From positions 1-64,000 of the forward strand of contig UQAW01000009.1 in assembly GCA_900539175.1 (NCBI GenBank): a stretch of 64,000 nt of DNA, written 5' to 3'. Below, in pieces: positions 52,453 to 60,933 of this stretch. The position numbers and the translations under genes are program-made. A model generated the notes under the pieces. That model was not told where the DNA came from. It made no database searches and saw only the letters and a list, made by a program, of their open reading frames with translations. How positions within the stretch are numbered: position 1 is the first letter of the stretch; every line of letters starts with the position of its first letter. The stretch comes from an uncultured Lachnospiraceae bacterium. Lineage in GTDB: Bacteria > Bacillota > Clostridia > Lachnospirales > Lachnospiraceae.

Positions 52453-52959
52453 CTAACGTTTTTCTGATAAAAACATGGTCATACTTCTGCCTTCTACCTT
52501 CGGAGCTTTTTCCACTACGGCGATATCAGACAGTTGTTCAGCGAACTCATCAAGGATATGTTTACTGCTGTGCATATGTGCCATCTCACGCCCACGGAAA
52601 CGTAAAGTCACCTTTACTCTGTCTCCTTTGGAAATAAACTTTCTGGCAGCGCCTACTTTTGTATTTAAATCATTGGTATCAATATTGGGCGTCAAGCGCA
52701 CTTCCTTAATTTCAATGGTCTTCTGTTTTTTTCTTGCTTCCTTTTCCTTACGCGCAAGTTCATACTTATACTTACCGTAATCGATAATCTTACAAACCGG
52801 CGGTTTTGCGGTCGGAGCAATTTTAACCAAATCCAGACCGGCCTCCTGTGCCTTGAAATATGCGTCCCTTGCGGACATAATTCCCAACTGTTCCCCATCC
52901 TCACCGATCAGACGGACTTCTCTGTCACGAATCTGCTCGTTAATCATTAAATCGCTAAT
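52453..52959 (-). CDS. infC: Translation initiation factor IF-3 with ATT start
   Basis: A 168-residue IF-3. The N-terminal domain begins SDLMINEQIRDREVRLIGEDGEQLGIMSARDA; the C-terminal domain has EVRLTPNIDTNDL and VTLRFRGREMAH. GGAGGTG (52967-52973) lies seven bases from an ATT codon at 52957-52959, while the first ATG (52945-52947) is 19 bases away. The ATT start fits IF-3 biology, since the factor discriminates against non-standard starts and limits its own synthesis. Confidence 0.92.
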   Translation of the reverse strand: MSDLMINEQIRDREVRLIGEDGEQLGIMSARDAYFKAQEAGLDLVKIAPTAKPPVCKIIDYGKYKYELARKEKEARKKQKTIEIKEVRLTPNIDTNDLNTKVGAARKFISKGDRVKVTLRFRGREMAHMHSSKHILDEFAEQLSDIAVVEKAPKVEGRSMTMFLSEKR

Positions 52960-53186
52960 TGTAGTACACCTCCATCATTTTGATTCCTCGTCACTCGCTG
53001 CTATGAAACTCCATCTTAATAGGAAATCCAATTCCCTATGCAATAAAAAAGATAGTCAAATCCGACTATCCACTACATGCATGATCATAACCCGGACACA
53101 TATTATCCTCAGTTATCATTGCCTTATAAACCATAGTCGCTCAATCGCGCTAAGGTGAGAGTGGATACTCTTCTTTGTTTTCATAC
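52960..53186 (-). promoter_or_regulatory. L20-type attenuator leader of infC
   Basis: A leader of about 225 bases separates the promoter (53193-53221) from infC. Inside it, GATAGTC/GACTATC (53051-53070) forms a hairpin followed by six U in the - strand RNA (53045-53050), an internal terminator. The position and architecture match the L20 leader of Firmicutes, where L20 binding promotes termination. Confidence 0.7.
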
Positions 53187-53192
53187 TTATGC

Positions 53193-53221
53193 ATACTATC
53201 ACAATATTACCTTTATGTCAA
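53193..53221 (-). promoter_or_regulatory. Promoter of infC-rpmI-rplT
   Basis: On the - strand, TTGACA (53216-53221) and TAGTAT (53193-53198) are separated by 17 bases. Confidence 0.85.
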
Positions 53222-53284
53222 GGAAAAAATATCTGAAAATCAAAAAGTGCCTGAAAATAAAGAATCCTATCCGCTTTGCGGTAT

Positions 53285-53340
53285 ATTTGCCCCGCATTCG
53301 GTCAACGCAGCCTGCTACGCCTCCCTTATTTGAGGCAAAT
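53285..53340. repeat. Intergenic hairpin repeat sharing a core with the MITE
   Basis: ATTTGCC (53285-53291) pairs with GGCAAAT (53334-53340). On the - strand the loop contains GAGGCGTAGC, a 10-mer also found in the element at 51536-51696. No gene is seen in 53222-53424. It probably is another dispersed Lachnospiraceae repeat. Confidence 0.4.
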
Positions 53341-53424
53341 CTCCCACAAATTTTGACACACATCTCACGGAAAGCAGTTTTCAAACACGCTCTGGTAAAT
53401 ATAAGGAAGGATTCCGGGAACATA

Positions 53425-54558
53425 TTAAACCATCTGGGGAACCTCCCAAAGATTCAATTTCACGCCGATTCCCTTTTTCAAAGCATTGCGGTATATAATG
53501 GTGCCCCATGCTACATCTTCGACTGGCATACCGCCAACGGAATAGATCACAATCTCATCCTCTTTTCTATGTACCGGTATATTTCCAAGCAATACATCTC
53601 CAAGATCATCTACCTGATCCAACTTCATCTTTCCTTCAGCAATCAGATCCATAACGCGGACTGCCGGAATCGGAATTGTGTTGTATGCATCCGGCTTCAT
53701 CTCCTCTTCCCATGCTTCGTAAAGTTTGATGTTGTCAGTAACTGTCCGGGCACGATGAATCATAAATTCATCATCAAATCGAAGGGCCGCGGTACTTTCG
53801 ATAATTGCTCCCGGCTTAATCCATTCTTCTGCAATATAAGGATACTGTGCCGGATCTCCCGTCGGCGAGGAGGTGGAAACAGATACAATATCACTGTCTC
53901 TGACAGCCTCCTCAATCGTCTCCACTGCATAAGCCTCCACGCCCGGATATTCTTCTTTTACATGTGCAATAAAGTTATCAAGAGATGCTTTTCCGCGCCC
54001 CTTCACTTTCACTATCTTAAGGGACGGACGAACTGCCATTGCTGCTGCAAGCGCCGTCTTACTCATGACACCCGGACCAACAATTCCGATTGTTGAAGCG
54101 TCCTCTCTGGCAAAGTATTTAAAGCCGACACCCGGAACCGCTCCGGTCCGGTATGCAGACAAAATATTAGCTGACATAAATGCACGCGGAGCACCTGTAT
54201 CTTTATCATTTAAAATCAACGTAAGAATGGAACGCGGAAGTCCTTTCTCTTTGTTTTCAACATTCGAGCCATACCATTTCATTCCGGCCATATCAAATTT
54301 TCCGCCAAGATACGCAGGCATTGCCATAAATCTTCGATCCGGCCCATCTACCGGCATCTCCGGGAACGGGGAAGATTCCGGAAACATTACCATACATCCA
54401 TGGGAATTGCCATTTGCTCCACCCATGCGGTAATCTCCGACCTTCATCAGCCGAAACATTTCATCCATTGCCTCCACACAGCCGGCCATATCCTTCACAC
54501 CAGCTTTAATCATATCATCTTCACTCAAATATAAAAAATCTACCTTTGGATATTCCAT
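53425..54558 (-). CDS. Ornithine cyclodeaminase/mu-crystallin family protein
   Basis: A 377-residue NAD(P)-binding protein. GMKWYGSNVENKEKGLPRSILTLILNDKDTGAPRAFMSANILSAYRTGAVPG and STIGIVGPGVMSKTALAA are the family's substrate and Rossmann motifs. Members deaminate ornithine to proline, reduce cyclic imines or dehydrogenate N-substituted amino acids. I recall some such proteins being labelled tyramine oxidase subunit B, but cannot verify that here. The start codon is one base after the stop of the permease gene, with GAGGAA upstream. It is the last gene of the amine locus. Confidence 0.8.
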   Translation of the reverse strand: MEYPKVDFLYLSEDDMIKAGVKDMAGCVEAMDEMFRLMKVGDYRMGGANGNSHGCMVMFPESSPFPEMPVDGPDRRFMAMPAYLGGKFDMAGMKWYGSNVENKEKGLPRSILTLILNDKDTGAPRAFMSANILSAYRTGAVPGVGFKYFAREDASTIGIVGPGVMSKTALAAAMAVRPSLKIVKVKGRGKASLDNFIAHVKEEYPGVEAYAVETIEEAVRDSDIVSVSTSSPTGDPAQYPYIAEEWIKPGAIIESTAALRFDDEFMIHRARTVTDNIKLYEAWEEEMKPDAYNTIPIPAVRVMDLIAEGKMKLDQVDDLGDVLLGNIPVHRKEDEIVIYSVGGMPVEDVAWGTIIYRNALKKGIGVKLNLWEVPQMV

Positions 54559-54559
54559 C

Positions 54560-55966
54560 TTAGTTTCCTCGCTTATCATCTTTTTTGTGTGCTGTCAGAT
54601 ATAGTGAATGCTCCATTGCCATCACTTCATGAACCGGTATCGGTTTGAACAATGGCCGTTTTAGCTTGATTTTGCACCACAATACGGCATAAATACTTAA
54701 TACGACAAACACGATTCCATCAATTGTGAAAATCAGATTTCTGGCTGCCGGATCGCCGTCAATATTCCAGATCATGAACAGATTTCCAACAATGGCAATT
54801 GCCGGAATAACAGGACCAAGCGGCACCTTGAATGTCCGGGGAGCTTTGGGTAATCTTCTGCGGAAAATCAGAACATTGATATCAGCAATCACATACGATA
54901 CCATCCAGAATACAATTGCCACCAAAATCATAAAAGAAAGGGAATCGCTGGTAGATAACCCTGTTGCATTCACCAAAATCATGATCGTCCCAATCATAAG
55001 AATCCCCACATAATAAGCGCCGCGCTTATTCTTTTTCAGAAAAATGGACGGCATCAGACTGATCTTTGCCATTCCGGCACACATATAGGACAGGAAACTG
55101 ATTGCTGAATTTACCGTACTGATTACGGCAAATACAGAAACCAGGATCATCCACAGAGAACCTGCATATCCCAATAAAGAATTTCCGTATAAAATATGCG
55201 GAGATGCGCTGCTGGCAAGGTCTTCCCATCTGACATAATGTCCCATTCCGATGACAACCAAAATCTGCATCAAAAGAATAATCAAAAGACTCAGAACCAT
55301 TCCAAGCGGAACATTTTTCCGTTCGTTTTTGACATTCTTAGAGATCGGAATAACAAATTCACTTCCGATAAACAAGAAGAATGCTAATCCTAAAAGTGCA
55401 AAGGAATCAGAAAAGCTCTCTGCAAGATTCATCGTCTGTGTAATCTTCTCTCCGTTTCCCAGTCCCAATATTCCCAGAAGTCCCATAATGATCAATGAAA
55501 GAATCAAACCATAGGCTACAAAATTCTGAATTTTCGCAAACATATCAATTCCTAAAAGGTTTGCGATAATCAATACGACCAATAATAAAATACAAAAGAC
55601 ACTTGATGGAATCCCTGTATCAAACACTGTATTGATTGCATTCCCGAACATTGCGCACTCTACTGAGCCGGTAATGGACTGACACACAATATAACCGCCG
55701 ACCATAGTTACAATCGTGATAAACGGTCCCATTCCCGCTAAAGTATACTGTGCAAGTCCTCCGGTCAGGTTAGGCATGACTGCGTTTAGCTCTGCCATAC
55801 ACAAGGCAGTGCAGATATTGATAAAACATGCAAGTATGATTGAAATAATAAATCCCGTTCCAAGTGCTCCCGCCCCTTGTCCCAAAGACATCAGACAGCT
55901 TGTCGCAACAATCAGTCCTACTCCTGTTGAGATCACACTTGGAAGTCCTAATTTTTTCTCTTCCAT
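54560..55966 (-). CDS. APC family amino acid/amine permease
   Basis: A 468-residue transporter with about 12 hydrophobic segments. The first helix reads LPSVISTGVGLIVATSCLMSLGQGAG, the glycine-rich APC signature. The family exchanges or imports amino acids and biogenic amines with cation symport or antiport. ATG 55966 has GAGGAG upstream. Placed between the PII protein and the OCD-like enzyme, it likely imports the substrate oxidised by the flavoenzymes of the neighbouring unit. Confidence 0.87.
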   Translation of the reverse strand: MEEKKLGLPSVISTGVGLIVATSCLMSLGQGAGALGTGFIISIILACFINICTALCMAELNAVMPNLTGGLAQYTLAGMGPFITIVTMVGGYIVCQSITGSVECAMFGNAINTVFDTGIPSSVFCILLLVVLIIANLLGIDMFAKIQNFVAYGLILSLIIMGLLGILGLGNGEKITQTMNLAESFSDSFALLGLAFFLFIGSEFVIPISKNVKNERKNVPLGMVLSLLIILLMQILVVIGMGHYVRWEDLASSASPHILYGNSLLGYAGSLWMILVSVFAVISTVNSAISFLSYMCAGMAKISLMPSIFLKKNKRGAYYVGILMIGTIMILVNATGLSTSDSLSFMILVAIVFWMVSYVIADINVLIFRRRLPKAPRTFKVPLGPVIPAIAIVGNLFMIWNIDGDPAARNLIFTIDGIVFVVLSIYAVLWCKIKLKRPLFKPIPVHEVMAMEHSLYLTAHKKDDKRGN

Positions 55967-55986
55967 ATTCTTTCTCCTCATGTACC

Positions 55987-56334
55987 TTATTTCAGTGCAT
56001 CTTCTCCCTCTTCACCGGTTCGTACACGAATTACATTCGAAAGAGGTGTAACAAAAATTTTTCCATCCCCGATATGGCCGGTGTAGAGTTCCTTTTTTAC
56101 CGTCTCGATTACGTTCTCAATAATCTCGTTCTCCACAACAATCATGATCATCTGCTTTGGCAGCAGCTCCATCTCCGGATTCTGTTCCTGCTCATATTCA
56201 AACGTACCTTTTTGAACACCGCATCCAATTGCCTGAATAACGGTCATTCCACTGACACCAAGTTTACTTAATGCTGTTTTCAGATTGCTGAGCCGGTTCA
56301 TGGATGTTATTACTTCGATTTTTGAAAATCCCAT
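55987..56334 (-). CDS. PII family nitrogen regulator
   Basis: A 115-residue signalling protein. GFSKIEVITSMNRLSNLKTALSKLGVSGMTV begins it and the C-terminal signature TGHIGDGKIFVTPLSNVIRVRTGEEGEDAL is typical of GlnB/GlnK. A T-loop Tyr at the usual uridylylation position is not obvious. PII proteins often sit beside ammonium transporters; here an APC permease follows 20 bases downstream, so it may gate amino-acid uptake by nitrogen status. ATG 56334 is preceded by AGGAGG. A terminator-like hairpin lies in its leader. Confidence 0.87.
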   Translation of the reverse strand: MGFSKIEVITSMNRLSNLKTALSKLGVSGMTVIQAIGCGVQKGTFEYEQEQNPEMELLPKQMIMIVVENEIIENVIETVKKELYTGHIGDGKIFVTPLSNVIRVRTGEEGEDALK

Positions 56335-56361
56335 ATTTTTTCCTCCTGTTTTTCCGTCAAT

Positions 56362-56400
56362 AGGAAAAGGCGCCTGACATTTCTGCCAGACGCCTTTGTC
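56362..56400 (-). promoter_or_regulatory. Leader hairpin (possible attenuator) of the PII unit
   Basis: In the - strand RNA, GGCGTCTGGCA pairs with TGTCAGGCGCC around a short loop (56369-56394), followed by TTTTCC. The upstream edge reads GACAAAGGCGTCTG. It lies between the predicted promoter and the gene, so it can attenuate. The leader at 60754-60801 has almost the same 14-mer at its hairpin's 5' side. Confidence 0.55.
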
Positions 56401-56419
56401 TCTGTCTTTCTCTGCTACT

Positions 56420-56462
56420 ATTCTATTCATTTATTTCTCAAAAAACTTGTATAAATCGGAAC
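56420..56462 (-). promoter_or_regulatory. Promoter with shared activator-like motif, PII unit
   Basis: GTTCCGATTTATACAA (56447-56462) is followed 21 bases later by the -10 TAGAAT (56420-56425). The motif starts three bases after the AraC stop codon. The same motif, with the same spacing to a -10, occurs at 60811-60853. Confidence 0.6.
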
Positions 56463-56465
56463 TAT

Positions 56466-57320
56466 TCATAACTTCCTTTCATTTCCGAAGGAATTTGTGT
56501 TTGTCACCTTATTTTTATAATGCTCAGATTCTACCAGCTTTAAATATTTTCTGGGCGTAATTCCCGCATATTTTGTAAAATCCCGGATAAACTGAGACTG
56601 ATCATAGTAGCCCAGCTTGACCGCCGCATCTGTCATCTTCTCAGGTGCACCGTAATTCAAAAATTCAAGCGCCCGTTGAAACTGAATAATTTTACAAAAT
56701 GTCTTGGGGGAAAAGCCCATCTCTTCGATGAACACTTTATTGATGTACCGCTTGGAGTATCCCGTATTCTCCTGAAGCTCAGACACCTTGATTTTCCCAT
56801 CAGAATTGTATACCATCTGCTTCACCGATAATACCAACTCCTTTTTCCCCAGGAACACTTCTTTCTTCTTCTCTGCCCTGGTATATGCCTCAAGAAATAC
56901 ACGGATTCTCTGATAAAAGTCTGTTTCTCCCGCCAACCTTTCTATCCAATGAGAATCCCCTTTTAAAAGGGGCTCCACAGGAACCTGCTTGTCAAAAACC
57001 TCTTTCATCGTTGCCTGTATCAGCTCAGGCTGTACCCCCGGCATAAACCGTACGCCGAACACGTCCTGAAGCTTTGGCGTATCCTGCTCCTTATACACAA
57101 TCGGGGTGCCGCATACAAATCCTTTCATCTGCCTCCCATCATACTCGAAGAAAAAATCGATGCATCCATCCGGAACGACTCTTATCTTCTTAGCATCTCC
57201 CACGCGATAAGTATAGAAATGAGAAATCCCCTGCCTTAAATATACTTCCTGATAAAAACAATCCGTATCAAATACAAAATATGGCTGCGTCGGCCGCAGC
57301 CTGTCCTCTTTCCAGCTCAT
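56466..57320 (-). CDS. AraC family transcriptional regulator
   Basis: A 284-residue regulator. The N-terminal half (about 1-165) resembles an AraC ligand domain (RVVPDGCIDFFFEYDGRQMKGFVCGTP). The C-terminal double helix-turn-helix includes VSELQENTGYSKRYINKVFIEEMGFSPKTF and KLGYYDQSQFIRDFTKYAGITPRKYL. It is co-directional with the flavoenzyme genes, two bases after the DAO-type gene. It is the best candidate to bind the GTTCCGATTTxTACAA motif in front of both units. Confidence 0.87.
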   Translation of the reverse strand: MSWKEDRLRPTQPYFVFDTDCFYQEVYLRQGISHFYTYRVGDAKKIRVVPDGCIDFFFEYDGRQMKGFVCGTPIVYKEQDTPKLQDVFGVRFMPGVQPELIQATMKEVFDKQVPVEPLLKGDSHWIERLAGETDFYQRIRVFLEAYTRAEKKKEVFLGKKELVLSVKQMVYNSDGKIKVSELQENTGYSKRYINKVFIEEMGFSPKTFCKIIQFQRALEFLNYGAPEKMTDAAVKLGYYDQSQFIRDFTKYAGITPRKYLKLVESEHYKNKVTNTNSFGNERKL

Positions 57321-57322
57321 AC

Positions 57323-58453
57323 TTATATTTTAGCCTTGAATCGGTCATAGCGCAAGTCATATAAATCAACCGTTGTCTTCCCTTTTACAATCAGCTCTGC
57401 CAGCTGGCTTGCTGCCCCCGGTGCAATTCCAAAGCCATGTCCGCTAAATCCACATGCCATGATAAGTCCCGGTACCTCTTCCACCTTTCCAAGCACCGGT
57501 ACTCCATCCGCACACTTATCCATCCACCCCGCCCATGTGCGAACAATTTTGGCATTCGATAAATCAGGAAAATATTTCATAATACCGCGGCAGATACAGG
57601 ATGCTGTCAGACTATAATTAGACTGCAGTCCATGATCATCTCTGGTAAAACCCTCTAATCCGGAAGATCCCCCAAATACAAAAGAACCATGCTTCGTCTG
57701 ATGTCCATAAAAGTCTGCTTCTGCGGTTCCCAACATCTGGTCAAACATATGCGGTTCCGCCTCTGTAACAAGAGCCTCCAGACTAACTGCCTGCATTGGA
57801 ATGTCAATCCCTACCGTTGCAGCAATCTCTCTGCTGGCAAGTCCTGCTGCAAGTACCACATGCTCCCCTTCATATACATTGTTCGCAGTAATCACCTTGC
57901 GCAGTTTACCTTTTACCTTTTGTAAAGCCACAACCTTCTCACCGGTAATAAAACGTACTCCAAGCTTTCTTGCCGCCTTATAATACCCCAATGTTGTGGT
58001 CAGTGGATTTGCATGTCCGTCTGTCGGACACCAGCTTGCACAGGTAACTTCATCAGACAGATAAGGATTCATCTGTCTCACCTCATCTCCATCGATCATA
58101 CGAACATCCAGACCAACCTTTACTGCACGTTCCGTAAGTCCATTCAGGATCTGCTTATGCTTTTCATTTTTACCAAGACGAAGGTTACCGTCCTGATGGT
58201 ATTCACAATCCACCTCAAGTTCTTCGGAAAGGGTTGGCCAGTAATTCTTAATTCCATACATCACAAGTGGAAGCTCTCTCGGATCGCGGCCTGACTGTCG
58301 GACACCACCGCCGTTCCTGGAGGAGCCGCCATTTCCGATGTGATCGCTCCCCTCTAATACAATAACCCTGCTTCCAAGCTTTGCCAGATAATAGGCAGTT
58401 GCATTTCCGATAATCCCTCCACCGATTACTACAACATCCGCACAATTACTCAT
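57323..58453 (-). CDS. FAD-dependent amine/amino-acid oxidoreductase (DAO family)
   Basis: A 376-residue flavoenzyme like HcnC, sarcosine oxidase beta or opine oxidase B subunits. The Rossmann motif is ADVVVIGGGIIGNATAYYLAKLGSRVIVLEG; GGSSRNGGGVRQ and GFSGHGFGIAPGAASQLAELI are typical FAD-contact regions. It oxidises the C-N bond of an amino acid or secondary amine and passes electrons to the partners encoded upstream. ATG 58453 overlaps the BFD-like gene by eight bases and has GGAGGG upstream. Confidence 0.87.
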   Translation of the reverse strand: MSNCADVVVIGGGIIGNATAYYLAKLGSRVIVLEGSDHIGNGGSSRNGGGVRQSGRDPRELPLVMYGIKNYWPTLSEELEVDCEYHQDGNLRLGKNEKHKQILNGLTERAVKVGLDVRMIDGDEVRQMNPYLSDEVTCASWCPTDGHANPLTTTLGYYKAARKLGVRFITGEKVVALQKVKGKLRKVITANNVYEGEHVVLAAGLASREIAATVGIDIPMQAVSLEALVTEAEPHMFDQMLGTAEADFYGHQTKHGSFVFGGSSGLEGFTRDDHGLQSNYSLTASCICRGIMKYFPDLSNAKIVRTWAGWMDKCADGVPVLGKVEEVPGLIMACGFSGHGFGIAPGAASQLAELIVKGKTTVDLYDLRYDRFKAKI

Positions 58454-58784
58454 ACGATTCACCCTCCTTTCCTTCGTTTGCCAGTATATGCATCTCGATC
58501 GGGCGCATCGGCACGCGTGATGTGGCAGGCTCAAGCTCTGCCGGAGAAATTCCAAGTTCTCTTGCTACGATACCCTTTACCAACCTTGCACAGGTCTGTC
58601 CCTGACAAAGTCCCATACCAGTTCTCAAATAGCGTCGGATTTCTGTCATGGTCCACATACCGTCATGAACCGCTCTTCGAATTTCTCCCTTTGTGATTTC
58701 CTCGCAGCGGCAGATCAGCATATCGTCATCTGCAGCCGGAACAAAAGAACCAATATCTCTTGACCTATCATTTATCTGATTCAT
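58446..58784 (-). CDS. BFD-like [2Fe-2S] subunit
   Basis: A 112-residue protein with LICRCEEITKGEIRRAVHDG and RTGMGLCQGQTCARLV, which gives four cysteines in the CxC...CxxxxC pattern of the BFD-like [2Fe-2S] domain. In HcnABC-type and opine dehydrogenase complexes this domain is part of the alpha subunit or a separate chain, relaying electrons between flavoproteins. GGGAGG precedes the ATG. Translationally coupled to the DAO-type gene. Confidence 0.85.
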   Translation of the reverse strand: MNQINDRSRDIGSFVPAADDDMLICRCEEITKGEIRRAVHDGMWTMTEIRRYLRTGMGLCQGQTCARLVKGIVARELGISPAELEPATSRVPMRPIEMHILANEGKEGESYE

Positions 58785-58803
58785 CCTGTATCCTCCCTGG
58801 ATT

Positions 58804-60381
58804 TTACTCTGCTTTAAAAAATCGTGCTTTCATCGCATATTCTGCCGGAACCTTAATTGTCAGCAGATTGGTCTTATCAAATGCCTTGACGTTTCTGACT
58901 TGAACTACTTCCGCATCACATACCTTTTGTCCATTTCTTCCAAGTCCTGCACCCTTTGTCCCTACCTCCGGAAGGGGTAAAAATTCATATGGAAGTGTGA
59001 CACTGGCATATCCGTCCTCATACGTCTCATCCACAAGGAAAATTGCCTGCCCGGAGCAGGATGCAACACACATGCCGCAATTTACACATTGTGAATTCTC
59101 CACCACAACCGGAAGAGAGGTGATTTTCGCCCCGATACTGATACATCCCTTGGGACATGCATCCTGGCAGGGATTACAGGGTATATTCTGTGTACACTCC
59201 ATGACTGGATGAACCCCTGCTTTATGGGTAACGCCCGGATAGCGTTCAATCTCATCATCCGCCACAAATCCATGCTTTAACAGACTGGCGGAAACCGCAA
59301 TTCCTTCTTCCGTCTCCATAATTTCTTTTCCACGGTTCTTCGGTGCAAACATTCCCTGCCTAAGTCCGTCAAGTGCCCGATCTAATGCGGCAAGTTCAGT
59401 ATCCAACTCCTCCTTCTCTATATAGCCCAGATATTGGGAAGCCGCAATCCCTGCCATTCTTCCTTCAATCATGGCTGAACTTGCTTCCTCAATGCCAGAT
59501 ACATCTCCTGCAACAAACACGCCTGGTATAGAAGTTCTCCCATATTCGTCACAAACAGGAACCTGACCGCCGCGCTTTGGATTATCCTCCATCTCGCAGC
59601 CTGCCATCTTAAGAAGCTGTGACATTGGAGAGAGTCCAACAGCAAGGCATATCGTATCCACATCGAAATGTTTCTCTGTCCCCGGAACAAACCGAAAGTG
59701 ACTGTCTACTTCCGCAATTGTGACACCGGTTACATACTCTTCTCCTTCTGCTTTTACAATCGTATGCGACAGATAAAAAGGGACTCCGGTTCTTGCCACC
59801 TTTGCCGCATGAACACCATATCCGCCGACACGGGGAGCCGCGTCAACTAAGGCAACCACCTCACAGCCACATTGCATCAGCTGAAAGCTCACAACAAGTC
59901 CCACATTTCCGGAGCCGAGCATCAGAATCTTTTTGCCCGGCTTCACACCATGCAGATTCATCATCGTCTGTGCTGCACCTGCCCCGATGACACCCGGTAG
60001 TGTCCATCCCGGGAAAGTTACCATATTCTCTGCTGCGCCTGTCGCAACCACTATAGCGTCTCCCTTATAATGATATACCGCTTCTCCTATGCGAACCGTA
60101 ATTTCCTTGTCCTGATACAGCCCAATCACAGTCGCATTCAGTACAACTTCTACTCCAAGCTTATCGGCTTCCTCTAAAAGCTGCTCACCAATTACAAATC
60201 CTCTGATTTTTGCCTTGTGCTCCTTTGAGCCAAAAAATTTATGAATCTGCTTGAAAAGCTGACCGCCCGGCTTCTCATTTTCATCAAATACTACTACCTT
60301 AAGACCTCTCTTTGCTGCCTCAATCGCTGCCGATAAACCAGAGGGTCCTGCACCTACTATAATCAAGTCATATCGTTTCAT
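58804..60381 (-). CDS. FAD/NAD oxidoreductase with two [4Fe-4S] motifs
   Basis: A 525-residue flavoprotein. The first half has YDLIIVGAGPSGLSAAIEAAKRG, a second dinucleotide motif KILMLGSGNVGLVVSF and the ATG-like GVFVAGDVSG. The C-terminal part adds a ferredoxin-type domain, CNPCQDACPKG and CVNCGMCVASC. It resembles the alpha subunits of HcnB/opine-oxidase complexes but carries extra 4Fe-4S clusters, suggesting electron exit to ferredoxin in an anaerobe. ATG 60381 chosen; an upstream TTG is too near the GGGAG. Confidence 0.87.
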   Translation of the reverse strand: MKRYDLIIVGAGPSGLSAAIEAAKRGLKVVVFDENEKPGGQLFKQIHKFFGSKEHKAKIRGFVIGEQLLEEADKLGVEVVLNATVIGLYQDKEITVRIGEAVYHYKGDAIVVATGAAENMVTFPGWTLPGVIGAGAAQTMMNLHGVKPGKKILMLGSGNVGLVVSFQLMQCGCEVVALVDAAPRVGGYGVHAAKVARTGVPFYLSHTIVKAEGEEYVTGVTIAEVDSHFRFVPGTEKHFDVDTICLAVGLSPMSQLLKMAGCEMEDNPKRGGQVPVCDEYGRTSIPGVFVAGDVSGIEEASSAMIEGRMAGIAASQYLGYIEKEELDTELAALDRALDGLRQGMFAPKNRGKEIMETEEGIAVSASLLKHGFVADDEIERYPGVTHKAGVHPVMECTQNIPCNPCQDACPKGCISIGAKITSLPVVVENSQCVNCGMCVASCSGQAIFLVDETYEDGYASVTLPYEFLPLPEVGTKGAGLGRNGQKVCDAEVVQVRNVKAFDKTNLLTIKVPAEYAMKARFFKAE

Positions 60382-60401
60382 ACCACGCAATACTCCCTTC
60401 C

Positions 60402-60728
60402 CTATTGTACATCCATCGGCTGAGCACCGACACCATACTGTGTCTTAACTTCCATTCCCGCTTTCAAAGGTGTCACACAGGTTCGGATATTGGGAACACC
60501 GTCGACTACCATAACACAATCCGTACATCTTCCGATTGCACAGAAAATTCCTCTTGGCTTATGCTCTTTTGCCGTGTAGCGATGAACCATAAGACCTGCT
60601 GCTTTCAGTGCAGCGGCAATCGGCTCCCCTTCATAGCCCTCCACTTCTTTTCCATCGTAACTAAATTTCACGAGCTTTCCTTTTTCCTGAACTCCAAGAA
60701 TCGGATGCTCTGCAATTCTTGCCTCCAT
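60402..60728 (-). CDS. Small 2Fe-2S ferredoxin-type subunit (HcnA-like)
   Basis: A 108-residue protein with CAIGRCTDCVMVVDGVPNIRTC, the CxxxxCxxC-x11-C pattern of plant-type [2Fe-2S] proteins such as HcnA and the N-terminal part of SoxA. VKFSYDGKEVEGYEGEPIAAALKAAG is the family's ubiquitin-like start. First gene of the oxidation operon. ATG 60728 is behind GAGAGGAAGGG; longer starts run into the attenuator leader. Confidence 0.87.
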   Translation of the reverse strand: MEARIAEHPILGVQEKGKLVKFSYDGKEVEGYEGEPIAAALKAAGLMVHRYTAKEHKPRGIFCAIGRCTDCVMVVDGVPNIRTCVTPLKAGMEVKTQYGVGAQPMDVQ

Positions 60729-60753
60729 ACAAATCCCTTCCTCTCTTTTCAAT

Positions 60754-60801
60754 AAAAAAAGCGTCCCAATCAACACTCTTGCTGATTCAGACGCCCTTGT
60801 C
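60754..60801 (-). promoter_or_regulatory. Leader terminator (attenuator) of the oxidation operon
   Basis: In the - strand RNA, GCGTCtgAATCA pairs with TGATTggGACGC (60761-60794), followed by seven U (60754-60760). It lies between the predicted transcription start (about 60804) and the first gene. The 5' side begins GACAAGGGCGTCTG, one base different from the PII-unit leader. Confidence 0.65.
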
Positions 60802-60810
60802 ATGTCTGAT

Positions 60811-60853
60811 ATTTTACACACATATCCCGTGTGATAATTGTAAAAATCGGAAC
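60811..60853 (-). promoter_or_regulatory. Promoter with shared activator-like motif, oxidation operon
   Basis: GTTCCGATTTTTACAA (60838-60853) is followed 21 bases later by TAAAAT (60811-60816). The motif differs by one base from that at 56447-56462. No consensus -35 is present at the standard distance, which fits an activator-dependent promoter. Confidence 0.6.
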
Positions 60854-60892
60854 AAATATGGTTCCCCCGATACACCAGATCAAAATTCAGTC

Positions 60893-60919
60893 AAAAAAAT
60901 ACCCCGGGGAAACCGGGGT
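60893..60919 (-). terminator. Terminator of the zinc-ribbon membrane protein gene
   Basis: ACCCCGG/CCGGGGT (60901-60919) with a five-base loop, followed on the - strand by a run of seven T (60893-60899). Confidence 0.85.
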
Positions 60920-60933
60920 TGCTATCGCCTGTA

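Noticed and set aside
53155..54096. Open frame of 313 codons on the + strand across the infC leader and the OCD-like gene
   Set aside because: It runs opposite to a well-supported gene and through a promoter; the translation is low-complexity and Cys/His-rich without any domain.
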